Of a stretch of 64,000 nt of DNA, positions 35,097 to 44,522 are shown piece by piece. Positions within the stretch are counted from its first letter, which is position 1, and the number at the start of each line of letters is the position of its first letter. A model generated the notes under the pieces. The model saw only the letters and a list, made by a program, of their open reading frames with translations, was not told the DNA's origin and ran no database searches. A program made the translations under genes and the position numbers. Origin of the DNA: UBA12191 sp009937185 (lineage in GTDB: Bacteria > Planctomycetota > UBA8108 > UBA1146); assembly GCA_938075155.1 (NCBI GenBank), contig CALJGL010000002.1:48797-112796 (forward strand), read 5' to 3'.

Positions 35097-36815
35097 CTAT
35101 CGAAGAACCCTTTGCATGAGAGCCGCGTAGCCCCCATCTCCACCGAGATCTCCAGGAAGAACTTCCACCTCTTCGACCAACCGAATCTCTGTATTTTGCT
35201 CAAGAACCCTACGGATGACATCTTGGTTTTCTTGAGGTTCAACAGAACAGGTTGAGTAGAGCAGATGGCCACCCCGTGAGAGGTGGCGAATTGCGGTCCG
35301 CAACAATCCCACTTGGAGTTGCTCCAGTTCGGAAATTTCATCGGGTCGAAATCTCCAACGGGCATCCTGGCGACGATTCAATACTCCACTGTTGGAGCAA
35401 GGCGCATCGACCAGAACTTGATCGAAAGTATCATCGAAACGAAGGTTCGTAGGGTCGCGTGGAACTTCCATGAATTCGGTCTGCTTCAGTGAGAACAATT
35501 TCAGTCGATCCAAATTCTCTCTGACCAAATCGAGCTTCTCACGAGAGACGTCGCAAGCCAGTGCATGGGAGATCCCACCCCGGTCTAGCAATGTGGCCAA
35601 TTTGCCCCCAGGAGCGCTGCAGAGGTCTAATAGACGTACATCTTCTCCTTTTGGCATCCTCAGAGCCAGGCGTCTGGCTGTGAGGTCCTGAACCCAAAAG
35701 TCACCATTCAAGAAGCCCGGTATTCTCTCAATACGACCCCCACCGCTCACCTTAAGTGTGCGCGGTGCACCCCGTGCAATTTTGGCGTCCAAATCGATAC
35801 TTTGCATCATTCGAATCTGATGCTCAGGGTCACGTGAAGAACGCAAAATGATGAACAAGGGCGGCGCTTCGTTGTTGCGTTGCAACATTTCGACAACTTT
35901 GTCTTCGGGATAACGCTCGATCCAACGACGCACCAGTTCTGGAGGATGACTGAACTGAATAGCCCGACGACGAATGAGGCCTTTTTTGCCCGCAGGCAAT
36001 TTCAGGTTTTTGACGTAAGCCCAACCTGATGGGACCTTCACCGCATCGAGAGGATCGAGAAGAGCTTCAGAATCATTATCATCTACATGAGCCACACCAT
36101 CACAGATGCTCCGAAGAACCGCATTGATGTAGCCACTTTCAGCCTTCGTCTGTCTTCTCTCTGGAGGGTCTCCCACCAATTGTGGCAGTAATCGGACCAC
36201 TTCACGCCAAGCATCGACGGTCGCTGAAACGGCCGCATGAGAGGCTGTCTTCAGATATACCTTCTGATAGAACCCCACAGCGATGGCGGATCTCACGGTT
36301 CTCTCGGCTTCACCGAAGGGACGGTCCATGAAATTCTCTGCCAGATGGCGAATCGATCCGCGCATACGAACACTTCCGTAGCACAGCTCGACGAGGAAAC
36401 GACGGTCTGAATCTTCTAATCCGGTGTATTCGAGATACTCGCCCAACAAGGCTTCCATCGGGACCGATGAAGATTGTTCCCAGAGGGTGAGCAAATGGAT
36501 AGCGGCCGCCCGTGCGCTGAAAACCACTCCTTTTTTGCCCGTACCTTGTAACAAGTGTGCCGGATAGGGCGGCTCGAGGATCTCCTCGACTTCTTCGCCC
36601 TCTTCTCTGTCCGCATCGGAGCTCTCCGGCCGAGCATCTCTTCGGCCAAAATCCCTACGACCGGCATCTCTGCGATCGGAATCCCCACGACCAGCATCTC
36701 TGCGACCGGCATCCCTACGACCGGCATCTCTGCGATCGGAATCCCCACGACCGGCATCTCTGCGACCGGAATCTCTAGCAGGTCTCTGGCCTGTCTCACT
36801 GCCTTGACCATTCAT
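35097..36815 (-). CDS. rsmB: 16S rRNA (cytosine-C5) methyltransferase RsmB with N-terminal RRDAG repeat extension
   Basis: 572 residues; E. coli RsmB has about 430. The first 70 residues are a low-complexity run of RRDAG/GDSD repeats not found in typical RsmB. Then come a NusB-type RNA-binding domain (RAAAIHLLTLWEQ at the start, VSATVDAWREVVRLLPQL) and a Rossmann methyltransferase: SAM motif LLDLCSAPGGKLATLL, LVDAPCSNSGVLNRR with one active Cys, and LLYSTCSVEPQEN with the catalytic Cys. It methylates C967 (E. coli numbering) of 16S rRNA. ATG 36815 overlaps the fmt stop as ATGA. The fmt-rsmB order is common in bacteria. Confidence 0.92.
   Translation of the reverse strand: MNGQGSETGQRPARDSGRRDAGRGDSDRRDAGRRDAGRRDAGRGDSDRRDAGRRDFGRRDARPESSDADREEGEEVEEILEPPYPAHLLQGTGKKGVVFSARAAAIHLLTLWEQSSSVPMEALLGEYLEYTGLEDSDRRFLVELCYGSVRMRGSIRHLAENFMDRPFGEAERTVRSAIAVGFYQKVYLKTASHAAVSATVDAWREVVRLLPQLVGDPPERRQTKAESGYINAVLRSICDGVAHVDDNDSEALLDPLDAVKVPSGWAYVKNLKLPAGKKGLIRRRAIQFSHPPELVRRWIERYPEDKVVEMLQRNNEAPPLFIILRSSRDPEHQIRMMQSIDLDAKIARGAPRTLKVSGGGRIERIPGFLNGDFWVQDLTARRLALRMPKGEDVRLLDLCSAPGGKLATLLDRGGISHALACDVSREKLDLVRENLDRLKLFSLKQTEFMEVPRDPTNLRFDDTFDQVLVDAPCSNSGVLNRRQDARWRFRPDEISELEQLQVGLLRTAIRHLSRGGHLLYSTCSVEPQENQDVIRRVLEQNTEIRLVEEVEVLPGDLGGDGGYAALMQRVLR
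36653..36778 (-). repeat. Tandem 15-bp repeats encoding RRDAG/RGDSD in rsmB
   Basis: About eight degenerate 15-bp units (cgaccggcatctctg and variants) in a row within the 5' end of rsmB. Higher-order blocks of about 60 bp appear twice, containing an exchanged unit cgatcggaatcccca. They encode an alternating Arg/Asp extension. Confidence 0.85.
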
Positions 36816-37801
36816 TTTCCGGTTCCGCCCTTCAATCGGGGGGGCCCATCCAAAAATCGATCCTGCGGAGCGATGGGCATCCCCCGCAGAAAGTCTGCTG
36901 CTTCAAGTGGCTTTTTACCGGCTCTTTGCAGGCATTCGATGCGAACAGAACCTTGTCCGCAAGAAACCAAGATACCCTCTGGAACCACTTCCATCACTGT
37001 TCCCGGAAATTCATGTTCGCCAGATTCTGACTCCACCCTGATCTTGTGAAGAATCAAAGTCTCTGCCTGACCTTCTTCCTGCCCCTGAGAGCAGAAGAGA
37101 GCACGAGTCCGAGGCCAAGGGTCAAATGCTCGGATTTGACGATCGATTTCAGCGGCTGATCTTTTCCAGGAAACCCAGCCCTCTAATTTATCGATCTTAG
37201 GAGCCAACGTCGCCGCAGCATCGTCTTGCTCTTCAAGTTCTGCTTGTCCCGCCAGCAACGCAGGAAGGTGTTCCATCAATAACTCCGCAGCCCGTTCACT
37301 GAGAAACTGTTCCGCTTCTTCGCCCGTCACTCGGGCTGGAGGAGTCCAACGGGAAACACCCACCACGGGTCCCGCATCCAGAGCGGGCACCATGCGGTAT
37401 AGGGAAACACCCAGCTCCTCGTCGCCGGCGAGCAACGCTCTTACGACAGGAGCCGCCCCCCGCCACCGGGGCAAAATAGAGCCATGCAGATTGAAACAAC
37501 CCAATGCCACGGAGGAGATGAAAGACTTCCCGAGAATCAAACGGATGTCAGCGGTGATGACGAGATCCGCTGCGGTACGGTGCAAAAACTCTGTCCCGGA
37601 ACGCCCCTTGAGACGCTCGGTCTCAAAGATTTCCAACCCCAACTTCAACGCCTCTGCTTTGAGGGGGCATGGGCTCGACTGACGATTTCGACCCTGACGA
37701 GCATCCGGCACAGTTCCTACCACGAGATCGGAACAGCCTTCATTCAAGCGTCGGAGCGCAGGAATTCCAAAGGGACCAGAGCCCAGAAAAAGGACGCGCA
37801 C
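36812..37801 (-). CDS. fmt: Methionyl-tRNA formyltransferase
   Basis: 329 residues, normal length is about 310. It formylates initiator Met-tRNA using 10-formyl-THF. N-terminal GSGPFGIPALRRL, the folate-site block FNLHGSILPRWRGAAP with catalytic Asn and His, and LDAGPVVG with the catalytic Asp are all present. The C-terminal OB-like tRNA-binding domain runs from about residue 220. The start is GTG at 37801, three bases after the scpA stop. It overlaps rsmB by 4 bases. Confidence 0.95.
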   Translation of the reverse strand: MRVLFLGSGPFGIPALRRLNEGCSDLVVGTVPDARQGRNRQSSPCPLKAEALKLGLEIFETERLKGRSGTEFLHRTAADLVITADIRLILGKSFISSVALGCFNLHGSILPRWRGAAPVVRALLAGDEELGVSLYRMVPALDAGPVVGVSRWTPPARVTGEEAEQFLSERAAELLMEHLPALLAGQAELEEQDDAAATLAPKIDKLEGWVSWKRSAAEIDRQIRAFDPWPRTRALFCSQGQEEGQAETLILHKIRVESESGEHEFPGTVMEVVPEGILVSCGQGSVRIECLQRAGKKPLEAADFLRGMPIAPQDRFLDGPPRLKGGTGK

Positions 37802-37804
37802 CGG

Positions 37805-38629
37805 CTAGTCCTCCAACTTCAAGTGAACGAGGAGAGGATCCTCGCTATTCACCTGTTCCAGTCTCAATTGGTGCATGCGGGCTAATTCGAGCAAGGCCAG
37901 AAAAGTACTGATGGCGCCCGCCATTCCCCGCTCTGGTGGAAACAGTTGCTCGAAGGGGAATCCTTGTTCCGGATTCGTTCTCAACGTTGAGAGAATTTCT
38001 GCCATCGATTGCTCGATAGGAACCTCTTCGCCCTGAATCACATTAAAGGAGGATCGTTCACGCAATAGATCGAGAACTCGCTGAAAGGCCGCCGAAAGAT
38101 CGAGTGGAGAAGCCTCCGAGAGATCCAATGTCCCTGGAGGGGCGGGCGGCATTCCATCCTGTACCCGCTCATAACCTAAAGATCTCCGTCGATGAGCTTC
38201 CTGTAATAGCAGGGCTCTCTCTTTAAAATCCCGGTACTCCAACAACTGCTCCACCAAGTTATTGCGAGGATCTTCCAGTTCTTCTTCGAGAAGATCATCT
38301 TCTTCTTCGATGAGTTGCGGCGATAACATTCTCGCTTTGATCTCGATCAGTCGCGCCGACATGACCAAATAATCCCCGGTCGATCTGAGATCGAGCAGCT
38401 CTCTTTGACGAGCTTCTGTCACATGACCCAAAAACTGTTTGAGAATTTCAGCGATAGGAATATCGAGAATATCCACTTCATTCTTGTGGATCAGATAGAG
38501 CAATAGTTCAAGTGGGCCGGAGTACTCCTCCAGATGTGCACAAAATCCATCTTCCCAAGGGGCCTCATCATCGAACGCCCCGGCGTCTGCATCACTCTGA
38601 TCGTTGAGCGTCATGCTGTCTGCTTCCAT
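37805..38629 (-). CDS. scpA: Segregation and condensation protein A
   Basis: 274 residues. Kleisin subunit that joins SMC heads in the chromosome-condensing complex. After an acidic N terminus comes the hallmark YSGPLELLLYLIHKNEVDIL, then YLVMSARLIEIKARMLSP and, at the end, a winged-helix region (FLALLELARMHQLRLEQ). The start may be ATG 38629 or ATG 38614; the second has GGAAG nearby. scpB is not in the window. It is the first gene of an operon with fmt and rsmB, and is divergent from kdsC. Confidence 0.92.
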   Translation of the reverse strand: MEADSMTLNDQSDADAGAFDDEAPWEDGFCAHLEEYSGPLELLLYLIHKNEVDILDIPIAEILKQFLGHVTEARQRELLDLRSTGDYLVMSARLIEIKARMLSPQLIEEEDDLLEEELEDPRNNLVEQLLEYRDFKERALLLQEAHRRRSLGYERVQDGMPPAPPGTLDLSEASPLDLSAAFQRVLDLLRERSSFNVIQGEEVPIEQSMAEILSTLRTNPEQGFPFEQLFPPERGMAGAISTFLALLELARMHQLRLEQVNSEDPLLVHLKLED

Positions 38630-38782
38630 AAAAATGGTCCTGTTCTGGCTGCTCTCTGTGCCCCCCGGAATAACCCCGGAATTCGCCCGGTCTCGCCCAA
38701 AGGATAGCAGAACCGGAAACGATAGGTGCAGGAAGCCAGAATTCTCACTTGTCTAAAGCCGTCAGCAAGCCAGACTAGCGAC

Positions 38783-39325
38783 ATGAAGCATCCAAAACCT
38801 GCGACCTTTCCGGTCCACCAACCACGACTACTGGCTCTCGACGTCGACGGAGTCTTGACCGACAACTGCGTCAGTATCCACTCCGACAACACCGAATCAA
38901 AAGCCTTCTACATTCCCGACGGAGCAGGAATGCGACTTCTGCTCGAAGCCGGAATCGCCGTCGTCTGGATCTCAGGTCGACCCAGCGCAAGCACGGACTT
39001 GAGAGCGAAGGAACTGCAGATCACACAATTGCACACCGGTATTCGTGATAAAGCAGCATGCCTACTTTCCATTCTTGAGGAACTTTCCCTGACACCCGAG
39101 GATGTCGTTTATGTCGGCGACGACCTCATCGATCTCCCCGCTTTTGAAGTGGCGGGCTACACCGTTGCTCCTTCGGATGCCCAACCTGAAATCTTGGAAA
39201 AGGCCACTGCCGTCACCCACGCTGCCGGAGGTAAGGGAGCGGTCAGAGAAGTCTGCGACTGGATTCTCAGCACATCTCAAAAACCCTCAAATAGCGTAGA
39301 TACGGACTCAGGAGGCCTTTCATGA
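38783..39325 (+). CDS. kdsC: 3-deoxy-D-manno-octulosonate 8-phosphate phosphatase (KdsC family)
   Basis: 180-residue HAD-superfamily C0 phosphatase, the usual length. It hydrolyses KDO-8-phosphate on the way to lipid A-KDO. Motif I is LDVDGVLTD, motif II is VWISGRPSA, and the last motif is YVGDDLIDLPAF. ATG 38783 gives the standard protein; an open frame extends upstream to 38726 without support. Its stop overlaps the start of the OstA-like gene by 4 bases (ATGA), recalling the kdsC-lptC-lptA order of other Gram-negatives. It implies that the organism makes a KDO-containing LPS. Confidence 0.88.
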   Translation: MKHPKPATFPVHQPRLLALDVDGVLTDNCVSIHSDNTESKAFYIPDGAGMRLLLEAGIAVVWISGRPSASTDLRAKELQITQLHTGIRDKAACLLSILEELSLTPEDVVYVGDDLIDLPAFEVAGYTVAPSDAQPEILEKATAVTHAAGGKGAVREVCDWILSTSQKPSNSVDTDSGGLS

Positions 39326-42291
39326 GGGGAACCCCCATGAAACGACTCTCCTTTTTCCTCGGTGTTTTCTCGATGGGGCTCGTCGCATTCCTTGTCCTGA
39401 CAGGACAATTCGGATCCTCCGAAGAGAACTCAACTTTGCCATCCTTCGAATTAGAAGAACTGGCTCCACTGGACAGAAACCAAGTGACCTTTCGTTCGCA
39501 TGATCCGATTCGCGGAAGATTGCGATTCGTTTTGAAAGGCGACCTAGATATTTCATCCGGAGTCACGTTTTCATCAGAAAATTTGACACAGCAACGCACA
39601 CTCGTCGACACCACCATCGAGTTGCCGGTCTACACACATGACCCGAATACTCCCAGCGACCAGATCCTTCTTGAAGCTGAAAAAGTGATCACGCATCAAC
39701 AAGGTGAAGAGCGTGCTCAAGTGGATGGTCTGCTGAAAGCCAAAGGGGCAGGTGGCTCCCCCGAACTCGAAACCCGCGACATTCAAATCCTCTGGTCAGA
39801 GGGCGAAGGAGTCTTCCTTAGCGGCTCATCTCCCGTACGTATGACGTGGCCAGAAATAGAGTTACGAGGAATTAACGGGCTCTCCGGATCGATCGGATCC
39901 GAGTCAAGCCTGGAGCAATTGATCTTTGCTCCTCCTATTCTGATGGCACTCACAGCATCGGGGAGCGGTCCTTTCATCGAGAACTCCAACAGTCCTGGAG
40001 AAAACCAAGTCCGGATCCTTTGCGAAGGCCCGCTGGTTCTTGGAGAGTCCGGTCGGGGTGCACGCTTCGACGGGAGTGTGAAAATTTTCGAGACACCTTC
40101 GAGTGCTCCTATGAATCCTGAAGTTGATGTTCCTGTTCAACATATCGCTGCAGATTATCTCGATATGGAATTGGATCCTTTCAGTCGACGACTCAAAAGT
40201 ATTCGGTCTAAAGAAAAGGAAAATCCGATCACTGTTTTCTTGGATGCAACGACACGCATTCAAGGTTCAAATTTAATCTGGGAAGAAGGATCAGACTTCG
40301 TGGAGCTGACGGGCGATGTCATCATCGACCATCCTGCGGGTCGATTTAAGGCCGCTCGCGCACGGGTTTTGACCGGCGCTTCTCGCTGTATTCTCGACGG
40401 GGGGCTCGAAGGAATCCTCCAAGGCCCCGCCACTGGAGAATCGGATGCTCTGGGACCTGAAGGTGGCCATGAATGGCTCGTAGAGGCAGATAGAGCCGAA
40501 TTCGCATTTGGCTCCGGAAGCCTAAAAGAACTCAAAGCCACTCATACCGAAGGTCAATCCGTCGTCATTCGCGAGCAACGCGAAGGCGGCGCAACACTCC
40601 GAGGCGACTCCCTGATTTGGAATGCGGACAGCCGCGAATTACAAATCACTTCGACTTCAGGAAAGCAGTGCACTTTCGCAGAAGGTGAAAATCGCATCAC
40701 CTCTAACTCCATCGCCTTTACTGCAAATTCTCCCATGCTGATTTTCCGAGAAACTGTGGAAGCCGAACTGATCGAGTGGCCCGAAGGACGTCGAAGCAAT
40801 TCACATCGTTGGCTCGGTGACGGAGCCCGAGGTCAAATCCGTGCTGATGAACTTTCACTAGTTTGGGATGCACTTCAGCGACTGGACACATTGAAAGCTT
40901 CAGCCGCCGAAACGCCTCTCGAAATGAACATCGAAGGAGAAGTCCGTCTCTCCGTCAAAGGAAACGAACTGAACTGGCGAGGCCAAGAAGGAGTTCTCGA
41001 ACTCATGGGAGCAGGCCGTCAAGAGATCCATCTTGTCGACAGAGCACGCCTCTGGGCGGATCATCTGGTGCTCTCTACAATGGTGGGACAGGCTTCCGGC
41101 TTCGGAGCCGTCAGAGGGCAATTCCTTCGCCCAGGAGAGCCTGACGACTTCCTTGAGCTCAATTGCGACGAACTGATCGCCCAATTCGCCGAAAAAGTGC
41201 TACCTCAAGATTCCGAAAACTCGAAGAGCGGCTCAAGGAGATGGGGCGAGATCATCGCCGTTCGATCACTCGGAAGCGAAGATCGTCCTGTTCAAATTGA
41301 GGACAAAAATTTGCGTGCAGAAGGACAGGAGTTTCTTTGGAATGCCAAAGAAGACATCTTCCGTTTTCAAGGACCCGGTCGACAGAAAGTCGAAGTCGCG
41401 TCCGATGATTCTCTTCCCGGTTTCATCGATGCTTCGCAGATCACCATCAACCGAGGAGAGTCCAATATCCTTCTCGAGGGTCAGGCGAAGGCCAGTATCT
41501 ATCTCGCCAGCAATCCCGGAGAAATGGGAGAACAATCGGAAAACCCTCTTATTTGGACGCTAGACGCCCAAAGAATACAATCTGAGGTCGATCTTGAAAG
41601 CACGCCTATTCGGCTCAAATCAGTCGAAGGCAAAGGCGGCGTCGTTCTGCTGCAAGAGCAAGGGCAGCTGGAATTTCGGGGTCAGTTGTTTCGCTGGGAT
41701 CAAAAACAACAACGTCTCACGCTGACATCTGAAGACGGACAAGGCCTTCAAACATTCAGTCGTGGAAAAGATCCGCGCGATGAAATCGTAGCGCGAGAAG
41801 TCGTGCTCGTCCGAACCACGTCCTCTGGAACAAACCCTCAAGAACGCTTAGAGGCTCTACTTTCCTCGGTCCTAAGTGCCGTCATTCACCTTCAAGGGAA
41901 GGACAACAGAGCTCCCGGGAAGGTCGACCTTCGCTCTGAAGAGCTGCTCCTCACCCTGAAAGAAGGCCTCGGAGACACGGCCATCCGCGCCCATGAAGCC
42001 CTCGCCTGGGGGTCGGTCGATCTCCGCGGAGGTGACTACCGAATACTATCTGAACGGGCACGCATTCTTGCTCGTAACAGGACCGTCGAACTGACGGGAA
42101 GCTCACGTCAACAAGTCCAAGTTTTTCGTGATGGCGTTTCCAGTTTGCCCCCCTCCCGTGCCGTCAAACTCACTCAAGAAAGAGGCGGCTACCGCGTCGA
42201 ATCTTTACCTCGTGCCGGGGGCTGGTCGATGCGAGATATCGAAACGAGTCTCGGTCGCATGGGTCGCCTCGACCGTCGTCCATCCCCGTAG
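39322..42291 (+). CDS. Giant OstA/LptA-like (LPS transport-type) repeat protein
   Basis: 989 residues. The ATG at 39322 has AGGAGG seven bases before it and overlaps kdsC. An N-terminal signal-anchor helix (FFLGVFSMGLVAFLVLTG) is followed only by beta-strand-rich sequence. Repeated units of about 60-100 residues contain short blocks such as GDSLIWNADSRELQITS, LWADHLVLST and FRGQLFRWDQKQQRLTLTS, which resemble the beta-jellyroll turns of OstA/LptA/LptC proteins. By context (directly after kdsC) it should bridge or bind LPS in the periplasm. Normal LptC and LptA have under 200 residues each, so this would be a fused or multiplied bridge. The LptA fold is a by-eye judgement. Confidence 0.6.
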   Translation: MRGTPMKRLSFFLGVFSMGLVAFLVLTGQFGSSEENSTLPSFELEELAPLDRNQVTFRSHDPIRGRLRFVLKGDLDISSGVTFSSENLTQQRTLVDTTIELPVYTHDPNTPSDQILLEAEKVITHQQGEERAQVDGLLKAKGAGGSPELETRDIQILWSEGEGVFLSGSSPVRMTWPEIELRGINGLSGSIGSESSLEQLIFAPPILMALTASGSGPFIENSNSPGENQVRILCEGPLVLGESGRGARFDGSVKIFETPSSAPMNPEVDVPVQHIAADYLDMELDPFSRRLKSIRSKEKENPITVFLDATTRIQGSNLIWEEGSDFVELTGDVIIDHPAGRFKAARARVLTGASRCILDGGLEGILQGPATGESDALGPEGGHEWLVEADRAEFAFGSGSLKELKATHTEGQSVVIREQREGGATLRGDSLIWNADSRELQITSTSGKQCTFAEGENRITSNSIAFTANSPMLIFRETVEAELIEWPEGRRSNSHRWLGDGARGQIRADELSLVWDALQRLDTLKASAAETPLEMNIEGEVRLSVKGNELNWRGQEGVLELMGAGRQEIHLVDRARLWADHLVLSTMVGQASGFGAVRGQFLRPGEPDDFLELNCDELIAQFAEKVLPQDSENSKSGSRRWGEIIAVRSLGSEDRPVQIEDKNLRAEGQEFLWNAKEDIFRFQGPGRQKVEVASDDSLPGFIDASQITINRGESNILLEGQAKASIYLASNPGEMGEQSENPLIWTLDAQRIQSEVDLESTPIRLKSVEGKGGVVLLQEQGQLEFRGQLFRWDQKQQRLTLTSEDGQGLQTFSRGKDPRDEIVAREVVLVRTTSSGTNPQERLEALLSSVLSAVIHLQGKDNRAPGKVDLRSEELLLTLKEGLGDTAIRAHEALAWGSVDLRGGDYRILSERARILARNRTVELTGSSRQQVQVFRDGVSSLPPSRAVKLTQERGGYRVESLPRAGGWSMRDIETSLGRMGRLDRRPSP

Positions 42292-42564
42292 GGACACCTC
42301 CTCCAAAATCACTTAAGTTATTTTATTAAAAAGACTTACAACTCATGTGTGCGTGGAGTTAAACGTGCGAACGCTTCCCTACAAACAGGGATTCACTCCA
42401 CTTCAATTCACAAAACAACGCCCTCGTTCAGGATCATTCATGACACTTTCCGCCCCCACACTCTTGGCGAGAAACGAACAAGGTTCCTTCGATCGATCCC
42501 TTTTCTTGACCCACTTCCGATCTATGATGCCGAGTGCCACAAAACCAGAAACCGAGGCTTCGAA

Positions 42565-43194
42565 ATGAAATCTTCTCACCGAAAAATCACTTCGCTTTTG
42601 AGTGCTGTATTCGTCGTCTGTTGCAGCGCTCTCACCGGCTGCTCCGGGACGAGCGAAAGGAATGCACCCGAGGTGGACCTCGGGGAATCCCGAATCCTTG
42701 TCGTCCCCTTTCAGGAACGTTCACGTTCGGTTTCGACACTTCGATGGCACTATGAATCCGCCGAAGGGATTCGACTCGCGCGATTACTCACCCATGAAAT
42801 GAGTAGCAACTGCCCCACTCTCACTCCGCTCTCAGATGCCGGCGTAGAAGATCTGATTTTTCACTCCGACACCGAGGAGATCGACTGGACCGCGATTGGC
42901 AGCACTCTCAATGCGACGCACGTATTGACCGGAAGAATCGAGAAAATCAGATACAGCGACCCGAGGACCCCAGGAATGCTTCAAGGGCGTATGGTGGTGC
43001 GCTGGTGGGTCTACAGGGTCCTTGACGGGCATCAGGTCGCCTCTCGGGAGTTCAGTATTCGCATTCCCGAAGACCCCGAATCTGGGAAGATATATATCTC
43101 CTTTGAATCATCCGAACGGGAATTGCTCGCGGCACTTCAAGCGCGCATGGCCAAGGTCATCGGCAGGACTCTCTGTGGTGGAGACGATTCTTAA
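42565..43194 (+). CDS. Outer-membrane-type lipoprotein, CsgG/GNA1162-like
   Basis: 209 residues. ATG 42565 follows GAGG and gives a lipoprotein signal with lipobox ALTGC. The mature part starts ILVVPFQERSRSVS and contains ARLLTHEMSSN and ATHVLTGRIEKIRYSD, a pattern like the nucleotide-binding-fold lipoproteins of the CsgG/GNA1162 type, but similarity is partial. It lies 273 bases downstream of the LPS-type protein and before tatA, with no clear partner. Function unknown. Confidence 0.65.
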   Translation: MKSSHRKITSLLSAVFVVCCSALTGCSGTSERNAPEVDLGESRILVVPFQERSRSVSTLRWHYESAEGIRLARLLTHEMSSNCPTLTPLSDAGVEDLIFHSDTEEIDWTAIGSTLNATHVLTGRIEKIRYSDPRTPGMLQGRMVVRWWVYRVLDGHQVASREFSIRIPEDPESGKIYISFESSERELLAALQARMAKVIGRTLCGGDDS

Positions 43195-43302
43195 AATCAA
43201 AGAAACAGATCAAGATCACTGTGGCGGTCTTGCATGAGGCAACCCCGCAGGTCTACAATAACCTCGGTCAGTCTTGATATTTTGTAGCACCCCGTAAGGT
43301 TT

Positions 43303-43372
43303 GTAACACTGACTCTGTAACACTGACTCTGAAGTACTGACTCTGAAGTACTGACTCAAAAACACGGACTCG
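43303..43372 (+). repeat. Five tandem 14-bp repeats upstream of tatA
   Basis: The unit gtaacactgactct occurs twice exactly, then twice as gaagtactgactct or gaagtactgactca, and once as a degenerate aaaacacggactcg. Together they span 70 bases, ending 31 bases before the tatA start. They are non-coding. Confidence 0.85.
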
Positions 43373-43403
43373 ATCAGGAAGCTAAAGTCCCTGGAGGAAA
43401 ACC

Positions 43404-43637
43404 ATGTTCTTATTTGCCGGTGATTTCACCATGTTCGCCTTCTCGCCAGGTCCTCTGGAGTTAGGGATTATTCTCGTCGTCATGCTCCTACTCTTCGGGG
43501 GCCGCCTGCCCAATGTCATGAGAAACATGGGCCGTGGAATTACAGAATTCAAGCGCGGTATCAAGGATACAAAGGACGACCTCCAAAAGACGATCGACAA
43601 AGAGGACTCTACAAGTGACGACGGTGGCGACAGTTAG
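43404..43637 (+). CDS. tatA: Twin-arginine translocase subunit TatA/TatE
   Basis: 77 residues. One membrane helix (LGIILVVMLLLFGG) with the usual FGG(R)LP turn (FGGRLPNVMRNMGRG), then an amphipathic helix (GITEFKRGIKDTKDDL) and an acidic tail. TatA oligomers form the protein-conducting part of the Tat system, which this organism needs for the Tat-signal oxidoreductase at 28584. The start ATG 43404 has GGAGG six bases before it. tatC is not in the window. A strong terminator follows. Confidence 0.93.
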   Translation: MFLFAGDFTMFAFSPGPLELGIILVVMLLLFGGRLPNVMRNMGRGITEFKRGIKDTKDDLQKTIDKEDSTSDDGGDS

Positions 43638-43664
43638 TTCGTCTTCGAAATTGTAAGAATAGAC

Positions 43665-43702
43665 TCCCGTGATGCCGTTTTGCGGTCTCACGGGATTTTT
43701 TT
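43665..43702 (+). terminator. Rho-independent terminator after tatA
   Basis: Stem tcccgtga/tcacggga (43665-43672 with 43688-43695) with an inner ccg/cgg pairing, followed by seven T. It ends the tatA transcript. Confidence 0.88.
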
Positions 43703-43799
43703 ATGGGTGCCTTGATGCCCTGATGCCTGCTCAAGAGTATGGATAATGAACGGCCGGCTCAGCCGTGTATGAAATCGAATTTCCCAGTCACCGGAATGA

Positions 43800-44522
43800 T
43801 CAGCGACCTTCGGGGAGCCTGTCTGCAAGGAACTCAGGAAGCCCGCTTTTCAGGATTTTATCCTGTACCGTAGGGATGTCATACGGGACCCTGAATCGCT
43901 CGATCAATGCGTTGTCAGGCTCATAGATCACCACGGAAGAATCGGGGTTTCCGTCTCTCGGCTGCCCCACACTCCCCACATTCACGATCGCTTGTTGACC
44001 GGGTTGAAGAACTACGCGCTCTTCCGTGGAATAATCGACCACGTCACTCAATAGAAACGTCACGGGGACATGGGAATGACCGATGAAAGCCACTGGGGTT
44101 TTCAACTGCTGGAATGAGAGATGGGCCTCCCAGCTGGTCTGTACATAATCAAACAGATCCGGTTGATCGAGGCTGCCGTGAACCAGCGTGAATTCGTCTT
44201 CGATATGTGTGAGCGGCCAGCTTTGAAGGATTTTCATATGATCCTCTGTCAAAGCGTTGCGTGTCCAATGAGTGGCATGACGTGCGACTGGATTAAAATA
44301 GTCCAAATCCAATAACCCAAGAACCGCATGCTCATGGTTTCCCGCGACCACCACCTCACAGCACTCCATGATTTTAGTCAGGCACCATGCGGGTTCAGGG
44401 CCGTAACCGACCACATCTCCAAGGCAAAGGATCCTGTCCACATTCTGGTGGTCCAGGAAATCCAGAACAGACTGCAAAGCCTCCCTGTTGCCATGAATGT
44501 CTGAGATGATCGCTATTCTCAA
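43800..44522 (-). CDS. Calcineurin-like metallophosphoesterase (YfcE-like phosphodiesterase)
   Basis: 240 residues. All metal-ligand blocks are present: SDIHGNREAL, LCLGDVVGYGPEP, VVAGNHEHAV and FIGHSHVP, with NVGSVGQPRDG near the end. The family hydrolyses phosphodiesters. The physiological substrate is unknown. I place the start at TTG 44522, because AAGGAG lies 9 bases before it and the protein then begins (M)RIAIISDIHGN. An ATG at 44540 would add six residues and has no ribosome site. It is divergent from parA across the parS region. Confidence 0.88.
   Translation of the reverse strand: MRIAIISDIHGNREALQSVLDFLDHQNVDRILCLGDVVGYGPEPAWCLTKIMECCEVVVAGNHEHAVLGLLDLDYFNPVARHATHWTRNALTEDHMKILQSWPLTHIEDEFTLVHGSLDQPDLFDYVQTSWEAHLSFQQLKTPVAFIGHSHVPVTFLLSDVVDYSTEERVVLQPGQQAIVNVGSVGQPRDGNPDSSVVIYEPDNALIERFRVPYDIPTVQDKILKSGLPEFLADRLPEGR

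Noticed and set aside
36555..37049. Plus-strand open frame with Thr/Ile/Gly repeats opposite rsmB and fmt
   Set aside because: It is created by the 15-bp repeats read backwards. The minus strand has unmistakable RsmB and Fmt motifs.
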